Notes under the pieces: generated by a model | The model's database searches: none | The model's input: only the letters and a program-made list of their open reading frames with translations | Told to the model about the DNA's origin: nothing | DNA from: an uncultured Clostridia bacterium | GTDB lineage: Bacteria > Bacillota_A > Clostridia > TANB77 > CAG-508 | Direction: 5' to 3' | Length of the DNA stretch: 13,055 bases | Assembly: GCA_944390995.1 (NCBI GenBank) | Contig: CALXSA010000038.1 | Coordinates: 1-13,055, forward strand | Translations under genes and position numbers: made by a program | Shown here: positions 5,690-12,930 of the stretch, in pieces | Layout: each line of letters starts with the position of its first letter | Numbering within the stretch: the first letter of the stretch is position 1

Positions 5690-6109
5690 CTATTCTTCTT
5701 TTTTATTCATGTATGTTTCTAATATGTAAACTGCTGAGAGTGTATCAACTATATTTCTTTTTTCGTTTTTGTTTATGTTTAAGTAGTTCATAGTCTTGTG
5801 CGCTGCAACCGTGGTAAGTCTTTCGTCCACTCTTTCAATTTTCATTTTGTTGAATTTGCATTTTAATTTGTGAATAAATTTTTCAGTTACTTCTACGCGT
5901 TCGGACTTTGTACCATTCATGTTTATTGGAATGCCTATTACTATTGTGTCTACATCATATTGCTTAAATATTTCTTCTAGTCTTTTTAGTACTATTTTGT
6001 CGTTGCCATTATGATGCACTGTTTCCAGGCCTTGTACAGTTATTCCAAGCTCGTCTGTAATGGCCAGTCCTACCCTTGCGTCTCCATAATCTATTCCTAT
6101 TTTCCTCAT
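5690..6109 (-). CDS. ruvX: Putative pre-16S rRNA nuclease / Holliday junction resolvase-like RuvX (YqgF)
   Basis: An RNase H-fold nuclease of the YqgF family. Members are implicated in 16S rRNA 5' maturation, and Holliday-junction resolution has also been proposed. The 139-residue length is typical. Acidic active-site residues are visible: Asp7 in GIDYGDARVG, the DER pair (about 96-98) in ERVDERLTT and Asp122 in NIVDTLSAVYIL. The VIGIPINMNGT segment (57-66) is the conserved strand-loop of the family. The ATG at 6109 shares its A with the TAA stop of ireB (TAATG), so translation is coupled. The tail MNKKEE is short and charged. Confidence 0.93.
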   Translation of the reverse strand: MRKIGIDYGDARVGLAITDELGITVQGLETVHHNGNDKIVLKRLEEIFKQYDVDTIVIGIPINMNGTKSERVEVTEKFIHKLKCKFNKMKIERVDERLTTVAAHKTMNYLNINKNEKRNIVDTLSAVYILETYMNKKEE

Positions 6110-6366
6110 TATTCATCTAATCCTATATAATTTTTTACCATTTTTTCCAAGAGCTCGTCTCTTTCAACTTGTCTTATCAAATTTCTTGCATTGTTGTGAC
6201 TTGTAATGTATGTAGGGTCTCCTGACAATATGTAGCCTACTATTTGATTTATTGGGTTATAGCCTTTTTCTTGCAAGGCATTGTATACCTCTTTCAATAT
6301 TTCTCTAGCTTTAATATTTTTGTCTCTTTCGACTTTAAAGCTTACTGTTTCATCCATCATTGACAT
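6109..6366 (-). CDS. ireB: IreB family regulatory protein (UPF0297)
   Basis: An 85-residue small protein of the UPF0297 family. In Enterococcus, IreB is a substrate of the Ser/Thr kinase IreK and lowers cephalosporin resistance. The family hallmarks are present: [10 protein letters not shown] at the start, [20 protein letters not shown] (24-43), then [20 protein letters not shown] (46-65). Thr residues near the N-terminus are the expected phosphorylation region. GGGAGGG lies 8 nt upstream of ATG 6366, and only 12 nt separate it from the upstream gene. It heads the ireB-ruvX-yrzB cassette, but here it is joined to unusual upstream genes rather than to alaS. Confidence 0.93.
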   Translation of the reverse strand: MSMMDETVSFKVERDKNIKAREILKEVYNALQEKGYNPINQIVGYILSGDPTYITSHNNARNLIRQVERDELLEKMVKNYIGLDE

Positions 6367-6378
6367 ATTTCGCCCTCC

Positions 6379-7485
6379 CTATAACTTATTAATTTCGCTT
6401 TGCGATTTATCTGCTTTATCTAAATATTCTTCTTCTGTTTTTAACACTCCTTCTAAGGCTGTTCCTTTGTAGTATGTAGAAATTACAGCATTAATCTTAG
6501 GCTGTACTGTAACTTCTTCTTTCTCGTCGTCCTCTGTTTCGAATTCTACATCAACAGGCTCTATAGCTATTTTTTCTATTTCTTCTTTTAGCTGCTGCAT
6601 AAAAGAAATGACGGCCTGTTCATCTATTCCTGAAAATACAATGGCGAACTTTGGTCCCATGTATCTTACAAAAATATACTCATTTGATAAGTTGGCTTTT
6701 ACTACTTCGCAGACTTTTGTAATTATTGTGTCTCCAGTTTTTCTACTTATGTCTTCGTTTATTTCTTCCAGGTTAACTATTCTAAACATGCATATTGTAG
6801 ATGTTGTATACTGGTCTATTACTTTTCTTCCTTCTGCGTATAAGTATTCTGCTGTTTTTAAAGTACTGTATTTGTCATCTCTTACGATGCTCTCTATTAT
6901 TCTTTGGTTTTCTACAGTTCTCAAAACTGAAACAATATTTGTACGTATTACCTCAAGTATTGTGGTATCTATATGGTCGAACTCGTGTGGCTGACTTCCT
7001 TCTAAAAGCCAGTATCCTATGTACACATTGTCTATATACAAAGGAAAGAACATTGCGCATTTTGCTCTAGCAAATTCCATTTTTTGATATGGCAATCTTT
7101 CGTTTTCTCCTTCTACTGTAACATACTTTGGCACTGAGCTTTGTATGCTTTCTTTGAAGATTTCTTCGGATTGTAGGTTGCTTAGCGCATCCCAATGTTT
7201 TTTATCGACGTTTGAGGTTTTTACTACATATTTTGTTCCGTCATACACAACTATCGTTGAATATTTTATTTGGTATCTTTCAATAATAATATTATTAATT
7301 AGGTCAATTTTTTCATCCACTGAAGCTGATTTGCTTATAGTATCCATGAAGTCTTGCAAGATGTTTAGGTTCGTAACTTTTTGGTTTAAGTTGTTGAAGC
7401 TCTCTATTTTCTTGTGCACAGACATATTGTATACCATAAGTAATACTATTATAATTACAAGTATTAATTTTGCTCCTATTATCAA
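6379..7485 (-). CDS. Membrane-anchored protein with GAF and degenerate GGDEF-like domains
   Basis: A 368-residue protein. One transmembrane helix (about 4-20) leads into a coiled linker, then a GAF-type sensor domain (about 42-195; alpha/beta pattern with YSTIVVYDGTKYVVKTS and FFPLYIDNVYIGYWLLEG). Residues about 205-362 follow a GGDEF fold. The segment VNLEEINEDISRKTGDTIIT aligns with the usual NLDxFKxIND...GDxxL, and YMGPKFAIVFSG occupies the GGDEF position. Gly-Gly-Asp/Glu-Glu-Phe is replaced by MGPKF (276-280), so diguanylate cyclase activity is not expected. An acidic insert (315-325) precedes the last strand. The start is TTG 7485, with AGGGGTG 7-8 nt upstream. It lies 14 nt after the ATPase gene and 12 nt before ireB, clearly in one operon. 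I infer a signalling or scaffold role for the ATPase system. Confidence 0.78.
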   Translation of the reverse strand: MIIGAKLILVIIIVLLMVYNMSVHKKIESFNNLNQKVTNLNILQDFMDTISKSASVDEKIDLINNIIIERYQIKYSTIVVYDGTKYVVKTSNVDKKHWDALSNLQSEEIFKESIQSSVPKYVTVEGENERLPYQKMEFARAKCAMFFPLYIDNVYIGYWLLEGSQPHEFDHIDTTILEVIRTNIVSVLRTVENQRIIESIVRDDKYSTLKTAEYLYAEGRKVIDQYTTSTICMFRIVNLEEINEDISRKTGDTIITKVCEVVKANLSNEYIFVRYMGPKFAIVFSGIDEQAVISFMQQLKEEIEKIAIEPVDVEFETEDDEKEEVTVQPKINAVISTYYKGTALEGVLKTEEEYLDKADKSQSEINKL

Positions 7486-7499
7486 AAGATTTCACCCCT

Positions 7500-9908
7500 T
7501 TAATATCGATTTTTCATTTTGTTCAGTGTTTCATTTATGTTGTTTGAGAAATTGCTTGTTCTTTCATTGTATGAGTTGAACTTGTTTGCAGGTCTATCAT
7601 TGGCAAGTAGTGGGTACACCATGCTTGCTAGCTTGTCCATGCTTGCAAGGAAGTTCTTAGGATAGCCTTTTGTTGATATTTCGCAATTTACCAAACCATC
7701 CAAGTATTTTGAATATGCCTCTTGGTCAAAAGGAATACTGCAATACTGAATATTGTCTTTGTCAAAAAGCTCTGTCATATATGACATTGATGGGTCATTA
7801 TATGATGACATTCCACCTATAATTACTCTTTCTGTTATGCTTCTAACTCTCAAAACTTTATTTAATACTATTCTCAATTTGCTTGCATCTAAAATATTTC
7901 TAGCTTTAAGATTTCTTAAGAACGCTGTAAGTGGTTGTATTGTTAAAATATCAAAGCTTTGTACTAAATATATTTCCTGTGCAAAGTTAAAATATGCATA
8001 ATTTGTCTCATAGTCGCAGTCCATTATTACCAAAGAATAGTTTTTAGTTAGAGTTGTTAGTATATTCGTATAATCAGCAAACTCGTCGTTCCTGTCTGGT
8101 AATGTTGTGTATACTGTTAGGTTTTTGTTCACCTCTATACCTTGTGCAATTCCTGATTGTAAATTGCTTACACAATTGAATGCCGTTTTTCTTAAATTCT
8201 CATCATTTTGAGTGTAAATATAGTATGCATTTTTGTTTTGTGTTAAATCTAGTATTGCAGTTTTAATACCTCTTTTTGACAATATTTCCGCAATACTATT
8301 AACCAAAAATGATGTTCCATTTTTAGAAGTACCAACAAATGCAACTAATTTGTTTGACATGCTTATTAGATTTTTTAGGTTTGCATCATTGCTACTTGGG
8401 CTAAATTGATTTTGTACTTCTAGCTCTCTTGCATTGTCGTTTTGTGCATATTGGTTTGTGTTTGCAAACTGATTAGCACTTGCAAATTGGTTGGTGCTTG
8501 CAGGGCTATTTTGCTGATTTCCTAGGCTGAACAAGTCTACATCTTCTGTAGCTTGGGGACTTTGTGTAGTAGCTCCACTTGGTTCATCATCCAAACCTGG
8601 CAAAATTATTTCTCCATTATCTTTATTGTCTGTTTCTGCTCCTAAGCCGAATAGATTTACAGAATCTTCGTCTTCACTTGGTGTAGCAGCAACTGCCTCT
8701 GGAGCAACTTTCCTTGGCCTTCCCCTTTTCTTTTTAGGTGCTTCTTCTGCTGGCACCTCTGGTTGCTCTTGAACCTTCTTTGGTCTGCCTCTTTTCTTTT
8801 TAACAGGTTCTGCTGTAGCAGAAATGTCTGTTTCTACAGATTGTAAAATATTTTCTATATCGTCTGTATCTAAAGCATCTGCTTGTGTTGCCTGCTGTGC
8901 CTGTAGCATATCCTTTTCAACTGTTTGAGTTGGCTGTGGACTTGGCATCTGAGGTGCTTGAGTTTGAACATTTTGAGCTGTTTGACCTACGTTAGCGGGC
9001 TCTGCTTGCTGCTGAGCTGTATTTCTTTGCCCAATAACTCCTGGTATTATAACCGGTTTTGATAGTTCTGGCCCACCAATATTTTTTTCTAATACATCGA
9101 GTTTGCTACCCTTGTCTTCTTTTTTCTTCTTTTTCTTAGTCTCTTGATATTCTTTATTTGGAACATAGTTACTATTTTTCGCCTTACCTTGACTTATACT
9201 AGGTGTAACTGTCCCAAATGTTATCAATTCTTGATATTTTTGTGAATTTTCCTCTAATACAGCTTTTACATTAAGTGGCAAGAATTTACATATAACCCTT
9301 AATTGCGCATCTGTGTACTGTTCAGCTATATTATCAAAACTTTTTACATATTCTTCTTCGTTTCTTCCCAATCTCTTATAGTGATTTAAGATGTTCTGAA
9401 TTTCAACTTCGTTTACATCTCCTTCACCTTCTGCCTTATAATCTACGTCGTCAGCATCTATTTTGTAATAAACTTTTGCTTCTTTTTTGTTACGAGGTTT
9501 ATTTATAAGCTCGCATACTTTTGAAATTGTTCTATCTTGTCCTAATAACGCACTATAAATACCTATTCCAAACAATTTTACTAATATGTTTTCAGATTTA
9601 TTTCTTCTGTCCGCACATATTAGTATAATAGGTATATCCTGTCCTGCGGGCGTTGTAGCCTCATCGCTTATTGCGTCTAATCTTTCAAATATAAATTTAT
9701 CAATAACTCCATAATTGTTATTAGCAAAAGGCTCTACGTCCTCACTAATAACAATTCTGTCGTATGATTTATCTTTTTGCAATTCTCTAGTAATTGCATC
9801 AAAATAATATACATTTTTACTTGATATTATCTCTTTGTACTCTTGCTGATATTTCTTAATAATTGATTCAGAAATACTTTCGTTATTAACGGCAAATAAT
9901 ACTTTCAT
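7500..9908 (-). CDS. TadZ/CpaE-like ParA-fold ATPase with two AT-hooks
   Basis: An 802-residue, three-part protein. Residues about 1-140 form an alpha/beta pseudo-receiver (IVISEDVEPF, DIPIILICAD), and about 165-235 are helical. The long linker (240-510) is low complexity and holds a Lys run, Gln/Pro-rich stretches, two AT-hooks (RGRP at 373-376 and 395-398 inside KKKRGRPKK and KKKRGRPRK), a repeated LFxLG motif (419-423, 459-463) and NQF repeats (473-487). Residues about 515-770 resemble a MinD/ParA ATPase of the CpaE/TadZ type. The P-loop reads GTSKNGTS (526-533), with Thr in place of the usual Lys, and a Walker-B-like LVIMDCD lies at 626-632. TadZ-like proteins position pilus machinery, and atypical P-loops occur among them. 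AT-hooks suggest DNA binding. ATG 9908 has GGAGG in the end of the preceding gene. Confidence 0.75.
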   Translation of the reverse strand: MKVLFAVNNESISESIIKKYQQEYKEIISSKNVYYFDAITRELQKDKSYDRIVISEDVEPFANNNYGVIDKFIFERLDAISDEATTPAGQDIPIILICADRRNKSENILVKLFGIGIYSALLGQDRTISKVCELINKPRNKKEAKVYYKIDADDVDYKAEGEGDVNEVEIQNILNHYKRLGRNEEEYVKSFDNIAEQYTDAQLRVICKFLPLNVKAVLEENSQKYQELITFGTVTPSISQGKAKNSNYVPNKEYQETKKKKKKEDKGSKLDVLEKNIGGPELSKPVIIPGVIGQRNTAQQQAEPANVGQTAQNVQTQAPQMPSPQPTQTVEKDMLQAQQATQADALDTDDIENILQSVETDISATAEPVKKKRGRPKKVQEQPEVPAEEAPKKKRGRPRKVAPEAVAATPSEDEDSVNLFGLGAETDNKDNGEIILPGLDDEPSGATTQSPQATEDVDLFSLGNQQNSPASTNQFASANQFANTNQYAQNDNARELEVQNQFSPSSNDANLKNLISMSNKLVAFVGTSKNGTSFLVNSIAEILSKRGIKTAILDLTQNKNAYYIYTQNDENLRKTAFNCVSNLQSGIAQGIEVNKNLTVYTTLPDRNDEFADYTNILTTLTKNYSLVIMDCDYETNYAYFNFAQEIYLVQSFDILTIQPLTAFLRNLKARNILDASKLRIVLNKVLRVRSITERVIIGGMSSYNDPSMSYMTELFDKDNIQYCSIPFDQEAYSKYLDGLVNCEISTKGYPKNFLASMDKLASMVYPLLANDRPANKFNSYNERTSNFSNNINETLNKMKNRY

Positions 9909-9912
9909 TTGT

Positions 9913-10479
9913 TTAACCCCTCCAGCCTTTTACAACTATAGCAAATACTAATGGTAGCACTTGGCAAATTACCATTACTGTAATAATTCCTATCATTGCT
10001 CCAAAACCTTTGTCTCTAACATCCAATTGTCTGATTCCAATTATGTATCTATAAATACCACTTATTGCAATACCCACAAAACCAAATGGTATGCTGTATA
10101 TTCTAATAATATTTAAAATGTAAGCCACTAAACCATATGTGTTATCACCATAAGAGTCTTGGTAATCTTGCAAGGTTTCTAGCTCTCTGTCTCTAATCTG
10201 AACCAAATTTACAGTTGCATCGTTTTTCAAGTCTGCTGTGTTTGAAGCATTTGTTCCAGAATTTGTGCCAGTACTCGTTGTGGTTCCTGCACCAGCATTT
10301 GCATTAGTATCTGTTGTACCTTGCATTGTGTTTGCGTCTGTTGCAGCTGTATTTTGCGCAGTAGCAGCATCAGTACCTGTTCCTGTAACTACGCTAGCAT
10401 CTGTTGCAAAAGTTGCCACTGAAGCTAGTCCCAATATCATTACTATGCTCATAATTATTGCAGCTATCTTTTTCTTCAT
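9913..10479 (-). CDS. Secreted/membrane pilin-like protein with Thr/Ala/Asn-rich linker
   Basis: A 188-residue protein from ATG 10479, with AAGGAGG 12 nt upstream; an upstream TTG would put that RBS inside the gene. The signal sequence is MKKKIAAIIMSIVMILGLAS with a likely cleavage after about residue 26 (ATFATDA). Next come about 55 residues almost wholly of T, A, N, G, S and D (28-85), a short amphipathic region, then two hydrophobic stretches (about 116-147 and 159-183) separated by a basic loop (IRQLDVRDKG). The layout of a signal peptide plus two C-terminal helices with a positive loop resembles VirB2/TrbC-type pilins, but I see no specific family motif. The stop is 4 nt before the ATPase start, so the two are coupled. 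A subunit or membrane partner of the TadZ-like protein is inferred. Confidence 0.7.
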   Translation of the reverse strand: MKKKIAAIIMSIVMILGLASVATFATDASVVTGTGTDAATAQNTAATDANTMQGTTDTNANAGAGTTTSTGTNSGTNASNTADLKNDATVNLVQIRDRELETLQDYQDSYGDNTYGLVAYILNIIRIYSIPFGFVGIAISGIYRYIIGIRQLDVRDKGFGAMIGIITVMVICQVLPLVFAIVVKGWRG

Positions 10480-10528
10480 TTTATGGTATTTCCTCCTTAA
10501 CAATTATTCCTAAAACTCCATTTTGTTT

Positions 10529-10557
10529 ATCATATACTACAATCAAAAAAATATCAA
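10529..10557 (-). promoter_or_regulatory. Promoter of the pilin-like/ATPase/GAF/ireB operon
   Basis: On the - strand TTGATA (10557-10552) and TATGAT (10534-10529) are separated by exactly 17 bp. It lies between the metA stop and the pilin-like start, giving a leader of about 45 nt. This is one of the best promoter matches in the window and implies constitutive expression unless a regulator acts here. Confidence 0.8.
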
Positions 10558-10574
10558 TAGGAAATGTAAATTTT

Positions 10575-11468
10575 TTAACAACAATAATAATTTACCCAGT
10601 TAGAATAAATGTGGTCGCCATTTTCCTTCCAACTAAACATTGGTGCTTCATCTGGATTGTTGTTAGAATAATAATTTTCAGGCATGTTAATCTCTAAGCC
10701 CTTGCTTAAATCTCTTTTATATTCTTTATCCAATGTATCTACCGCATACTCAAGATGTCCTGTGAAAAACAATTGGTTTTTCTCTCTATTTTCTACAATG
10801 AAAACTCCGGCTTTTGGCGATTCTGCAACCACCTCTAGCTCAGGCACTTTTTCTATCTCCTCTTTATATACAGTAGTATGTCTTGAGTGTGGTGCTTTAA
10901 ACCCATTTTCAAAACCTGTAACAATTTTTGAATTTGGAATATCTATTTTATGCTCGAATACTCCAAACATCTTGTGGTCTATCAAATGTTTATCTACACC
11001 ATAATGGTAATAGAGCCCTGCTTGTGCTCCCCAACAGATATGTAATGTAGACTTTGCATGTACCTCAGACCAGTCCATTATCTTCGTAAGTTCGTTCCAA
11101 TAAATAACATCCTCGAACGCCATTTGTTCAACAGGTGCCCCTGTTATAATTAGTCCGTCAAAGTATTTATCCTTAATTTCTTCAAATGTAGAGTAAAACC
11201 TCTCCATATGTTCTGGCGCTGTAGTCTTGCTAGTGTACGAGCTTACATTTACAAATGTGATTTTTATGTTCTTACCAGAACTAGATAATTTTCTTAGTAA
11301 TTGCAACTCTGTATCTTCCTTCAAAGGCATTAAATTTAAAATTGCAATTTGTAATAATTTTTCTCCTTCTTCTAAAATTTTTCTTCCTTCTAATTCTTCA
11401 AGAATTTGTATTTTTTCCTCTCTTAATATTTTGCTTGCAGGCAATCCTGCTTTTGTAAAAATTGGCAT
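10575..11468 (-). CDS. metA: Homoserine O-acetyltransferase, MetA family
   Basis: The first committed step of methionine synthesis: acylation of the homoserine hydroxyl. The 297 residues cover the whole MetA family fold, from PIFTKAGLPASKILREE to the C-terminal NYY. The nucleophile is Cys145 in HICWGAQAG, with His238 and Glu240 in FTGHLEY (E. coli Cys142, His235, Glu237). In the acyl-CoA pocket, TGAPVE has Glu114 where E. coli has Gly111. Glu at this site is associated with acetyl-CoA use, Gly with succinyl-CoA, so an acetyltransferase is predicted despite the family name. I chose ATG 11468 over 11480 because GGTGA lies 6 nt upstream and the family starts MPI. It has its own strong promoter and no visible SAM riboswitch. 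Confidence 0.93.
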   Translation of the reverse strand: MPIFTKAGLPASKILREEKIQILEELEGRKILEEGEKLLQIAILNLMPLKEDTELQLLRKLSSSGKNIKITFVNVSSYTSKTTAPEHMERFYSTFEEIKDKYFDGLIITGAPVEQMAFEDVIYWNELTKIMDWSEVHAKSTLHICWGAQAGLYYHYGVDKHLIDHKMFGVFEHKIDIPNSKIVTGFENGFKAPHSRHTTVYKEEIEKVPELEVVAESPKAGVFIVENREKNQLFFTGHLEYAVDTLDKEYKRDLSKGLEINMPENYYSNNNPDEAPMFSWKENGDHIYSNWVNYYCC

Positions 11469-11495
11469 ATTTATCACCATTTCTGAATTTATCCA

Positions 11496-11519
11496 AAAAA
11501 CATATAATTATATGTTTTT
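11496..11519. promoter_or_regulatory. Perfect 24-bp palindrome in the metA leader
   Basis: AAAAACATATAATTATATGTTTTT is a perfect 24-bp palindrome just downstream of the predicted metA start of transcription. It could be a repressor operator for a dimeric regulator or a small leader hairpin. No S-box (SAM-I) consensus is seen around it. Confidence 0.5.
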
Positions 11520-11527
11520 ACCTAATT

Positions 11528-11556
11528 ATTGTACCATTAGTAGGAAAATAAATCAA
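11528..11556 (-). promoter_or_regulatory. Promoter of metA
   Basis: On the - strand TTGATT (11556-11551) and TACAAT (11533-11528) are 17 bp apart, with TGG directly before the -10. The predicted leader is about 53 nt. Confidence 0.8.
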
Positions 11557-11613
11557 GAAAATTGACTAAATATTTTTTTAAGATGTTGTTTTTTTAATTC
11601 ATAGCAGTAAGTA

Positions 11614-11686
11614 GCTCCACGTGGGACACATATTTTTTACGCGAAAACCTGGAGCGGACAAAATATGTGTACCAGCAAGATGGAGC
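11614..11686. repeat. GC-richer 73-nt hairpin between divergent promoters
   Basis: GCTCCA (11614-11619) pairs with TGGAGC (11681-11686), TGG with CCA, and ACACATATTTT (11626-11636) exactly with AAAATATGTGT (11660-11670). The loop holds a second copy of TGGAGCGG (11650-11657), repeated at 11681-11688. It lies upstream of both the metA and antiporter promoters, so it is in neither predicted transcript. It could be a regulator site cluster, an independent small RNA or a small repeat insertion. There is no clear promoter for an RNA of its own. Confidence 0.55.
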
Positions 11687-11722
11687 GGCCTTAATAGGAA
11701 TTAAAAAAATAGCCCGTTTTAC

Positions 11723-11752
11723 TTGAATATTTCCTAAAAAACAGTATATAAT
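11723..11752 (+). promoter_or_regulatory. Promoter of the antiporter gene
   Basis: TTGAAT (11723-11728) and TATAAT (11747-11752) have an 18-bp spacer. Transcription would start near 11759, leaving a leader of about 25 nt that holds only the GGAGG at 11773-11777, so there is no room for a riboswitch. Confidence 0.75.
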
Positions 11753-11784
11753 ATTAGTAGAAATTCCCTAATGGAGGAAAAAAT

Positions 11785-12930
11785 GTGTTTTTTTACATAT
11801 TCATGTGCATAATAGGCTTTATACTCTTAGTAGCAGGTGCAGACCTTTTAGTAAGAGGCGCTAGTAACATTGCTAGCAAATTTCATATTCCTGAAATGAT
11901 AATAGGATTAACAATTGTTGCACTAGGTACTTCAGCTCCTGAGTTGATAATTACCATAAATTCTGCGCTGAGTGGCTCAACCGACTTAATTATAGGAAAT
12001 GCAATAGGAAGTAATCTTTGTAACCTTCTTTTAATCTTGGGCTTGATGGCAATACTAAGACCTGTACTTATAGATAGAGACGCAAAACATATACACATAC
12101 CCATTTCGCTTGTAGCAGCACTTATTATATTGTTTATTGAATTAACTGAATTTAGTAGCCATTCTTTATATATTGATAGAATAGATGGAATTATTCTGGT
12201 AATTTTGTTCTTAATATATTTCACATATCCGATAGTTATAGAAGTAAAAAAAATAATGAAGTCTTATAGTGGTAAAAAGGAAGCAGCCGCCTCTGGCAAT
12301 GAAGATGCTCAAAGTATAGAAGAATCGGTTGAAAATAATATAGACTACAAGCTTGAGGTAAGCAATACAGAAAATGAAAGTGACAATATCTATACTTCTT
12401 CGCAGGAAGAACAAAACAAAGAAAGTTTAATAAATAAATTTAAGAACCTTATTGTCTCTACATTCAAAGGCAATAAACCAATAAGCATTTGGTTCTCAAT
12501 CGTATTCATAATCATTGGTGTAGTTCTATTGAAATACGGTGGCGACTTCGTTGTTGACTATGCAACAAATATTGCTCAGCAGTTTGATATTTCGGAAAGA
12601 GTTATTGGACTAACAATTGTAGCAATTGGAACAGCTATGCCAGAGCTGGTAACCTCTATTATAGCAACATTTAGGAAAGACACAGACTTGGCTGTAGGAA
12701 ACCTCGTTGGTTCATGTGTGCTAAACCTATTCCTTATTCTTGGAATTGGAGCTATAATAACGCCTTTGGCATTTTCTGTGGACTTTACCCAAAACTTAAT
12801 CTTGCTATGTGTTTCAACATTTATACTTTGGCTGTTTAATTTTATTGGCAAGAAGAACACCATTACAAGATTTAAGGGGCTAATATTACTATTAATTTTT
12901 GCTGGATATATGTGGAGTTTGTTCGTCTGA
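11785..12930 (+). CDS. CaCA-family calcium/sodium antiporter (YrbG-like)
   Basis: A membrane cation/Ca2+ exchanger of 381 residues with the internal duplication of the family. The alpha-1 repeat is GTSAPE (48-53) plus GNAIGSNLCN (71-80), and the alpha-2 repeat is GTAMPE (282-287) plus GNLVGSCVLN (305-314). Glu53 and Glu287 are the expected ion ligands. About five hydrophobic helices lie in each half. The halves are joined by a charged cytoplasmic-type loop (about 158-232) rich in E, N and S, longer than in short bacterial relatives. Cys311 replaces the Asn usual in the second GSN motif. GTG 11785 is chosen because GGAGG lies 7 nt upstream; an overlapping ATG at 11783 is out of frame and reaches a stop after 9 codons. 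It is transcribed alone, divergent from metA. Confidence 0.9.
   Translation: MFFYIFMCIIGFILLVAGADLLVRGASNIASKFHIPEMIIGLTIVALGTSAPELIITINSALSGSTDLIIGNAIGSNLCNLLLILGLMAILRPVLIDRDAKHIHIPISLVAALIILFIELTEFSSHSLYIDRIDGIILVILFLIYFTYPIVIEVKKIMKSYSGKKEAAASGNEDAQSIEESVENNIDYKLEVSNTENESDNIYTSSQEEQNKESLINKFKNLIVSTFKGNKPISIWFSIVFIIIGVVLLKYGGDFVVDYATNIAQQFDISERVIGLTIVAIGTAMPELVTSIIATFRKDTDLAVGNLVGSCVLNLFLILGIGAIITPLAFSVDFTQNLILLCVSTFILWLFNFIGKKNTITRFKGLILLLIFAGYMWSLFV

Noticed and set aside
10238..10513. Val/Ala-rich + strand frame opposite the pilin-like gene
   Set aside because: It is antisense to the Thr/Ala/Asn-rich linker and has no start signals of its own.
11469..11784. SAM, T-box or yybP-ykoY-type riboswitch upstream of metA or the antiporter
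   Set aside because: No consensus core was found, and the predicted leaders (about 53 and 25 nt) are too short. The hairpin lies outside both.
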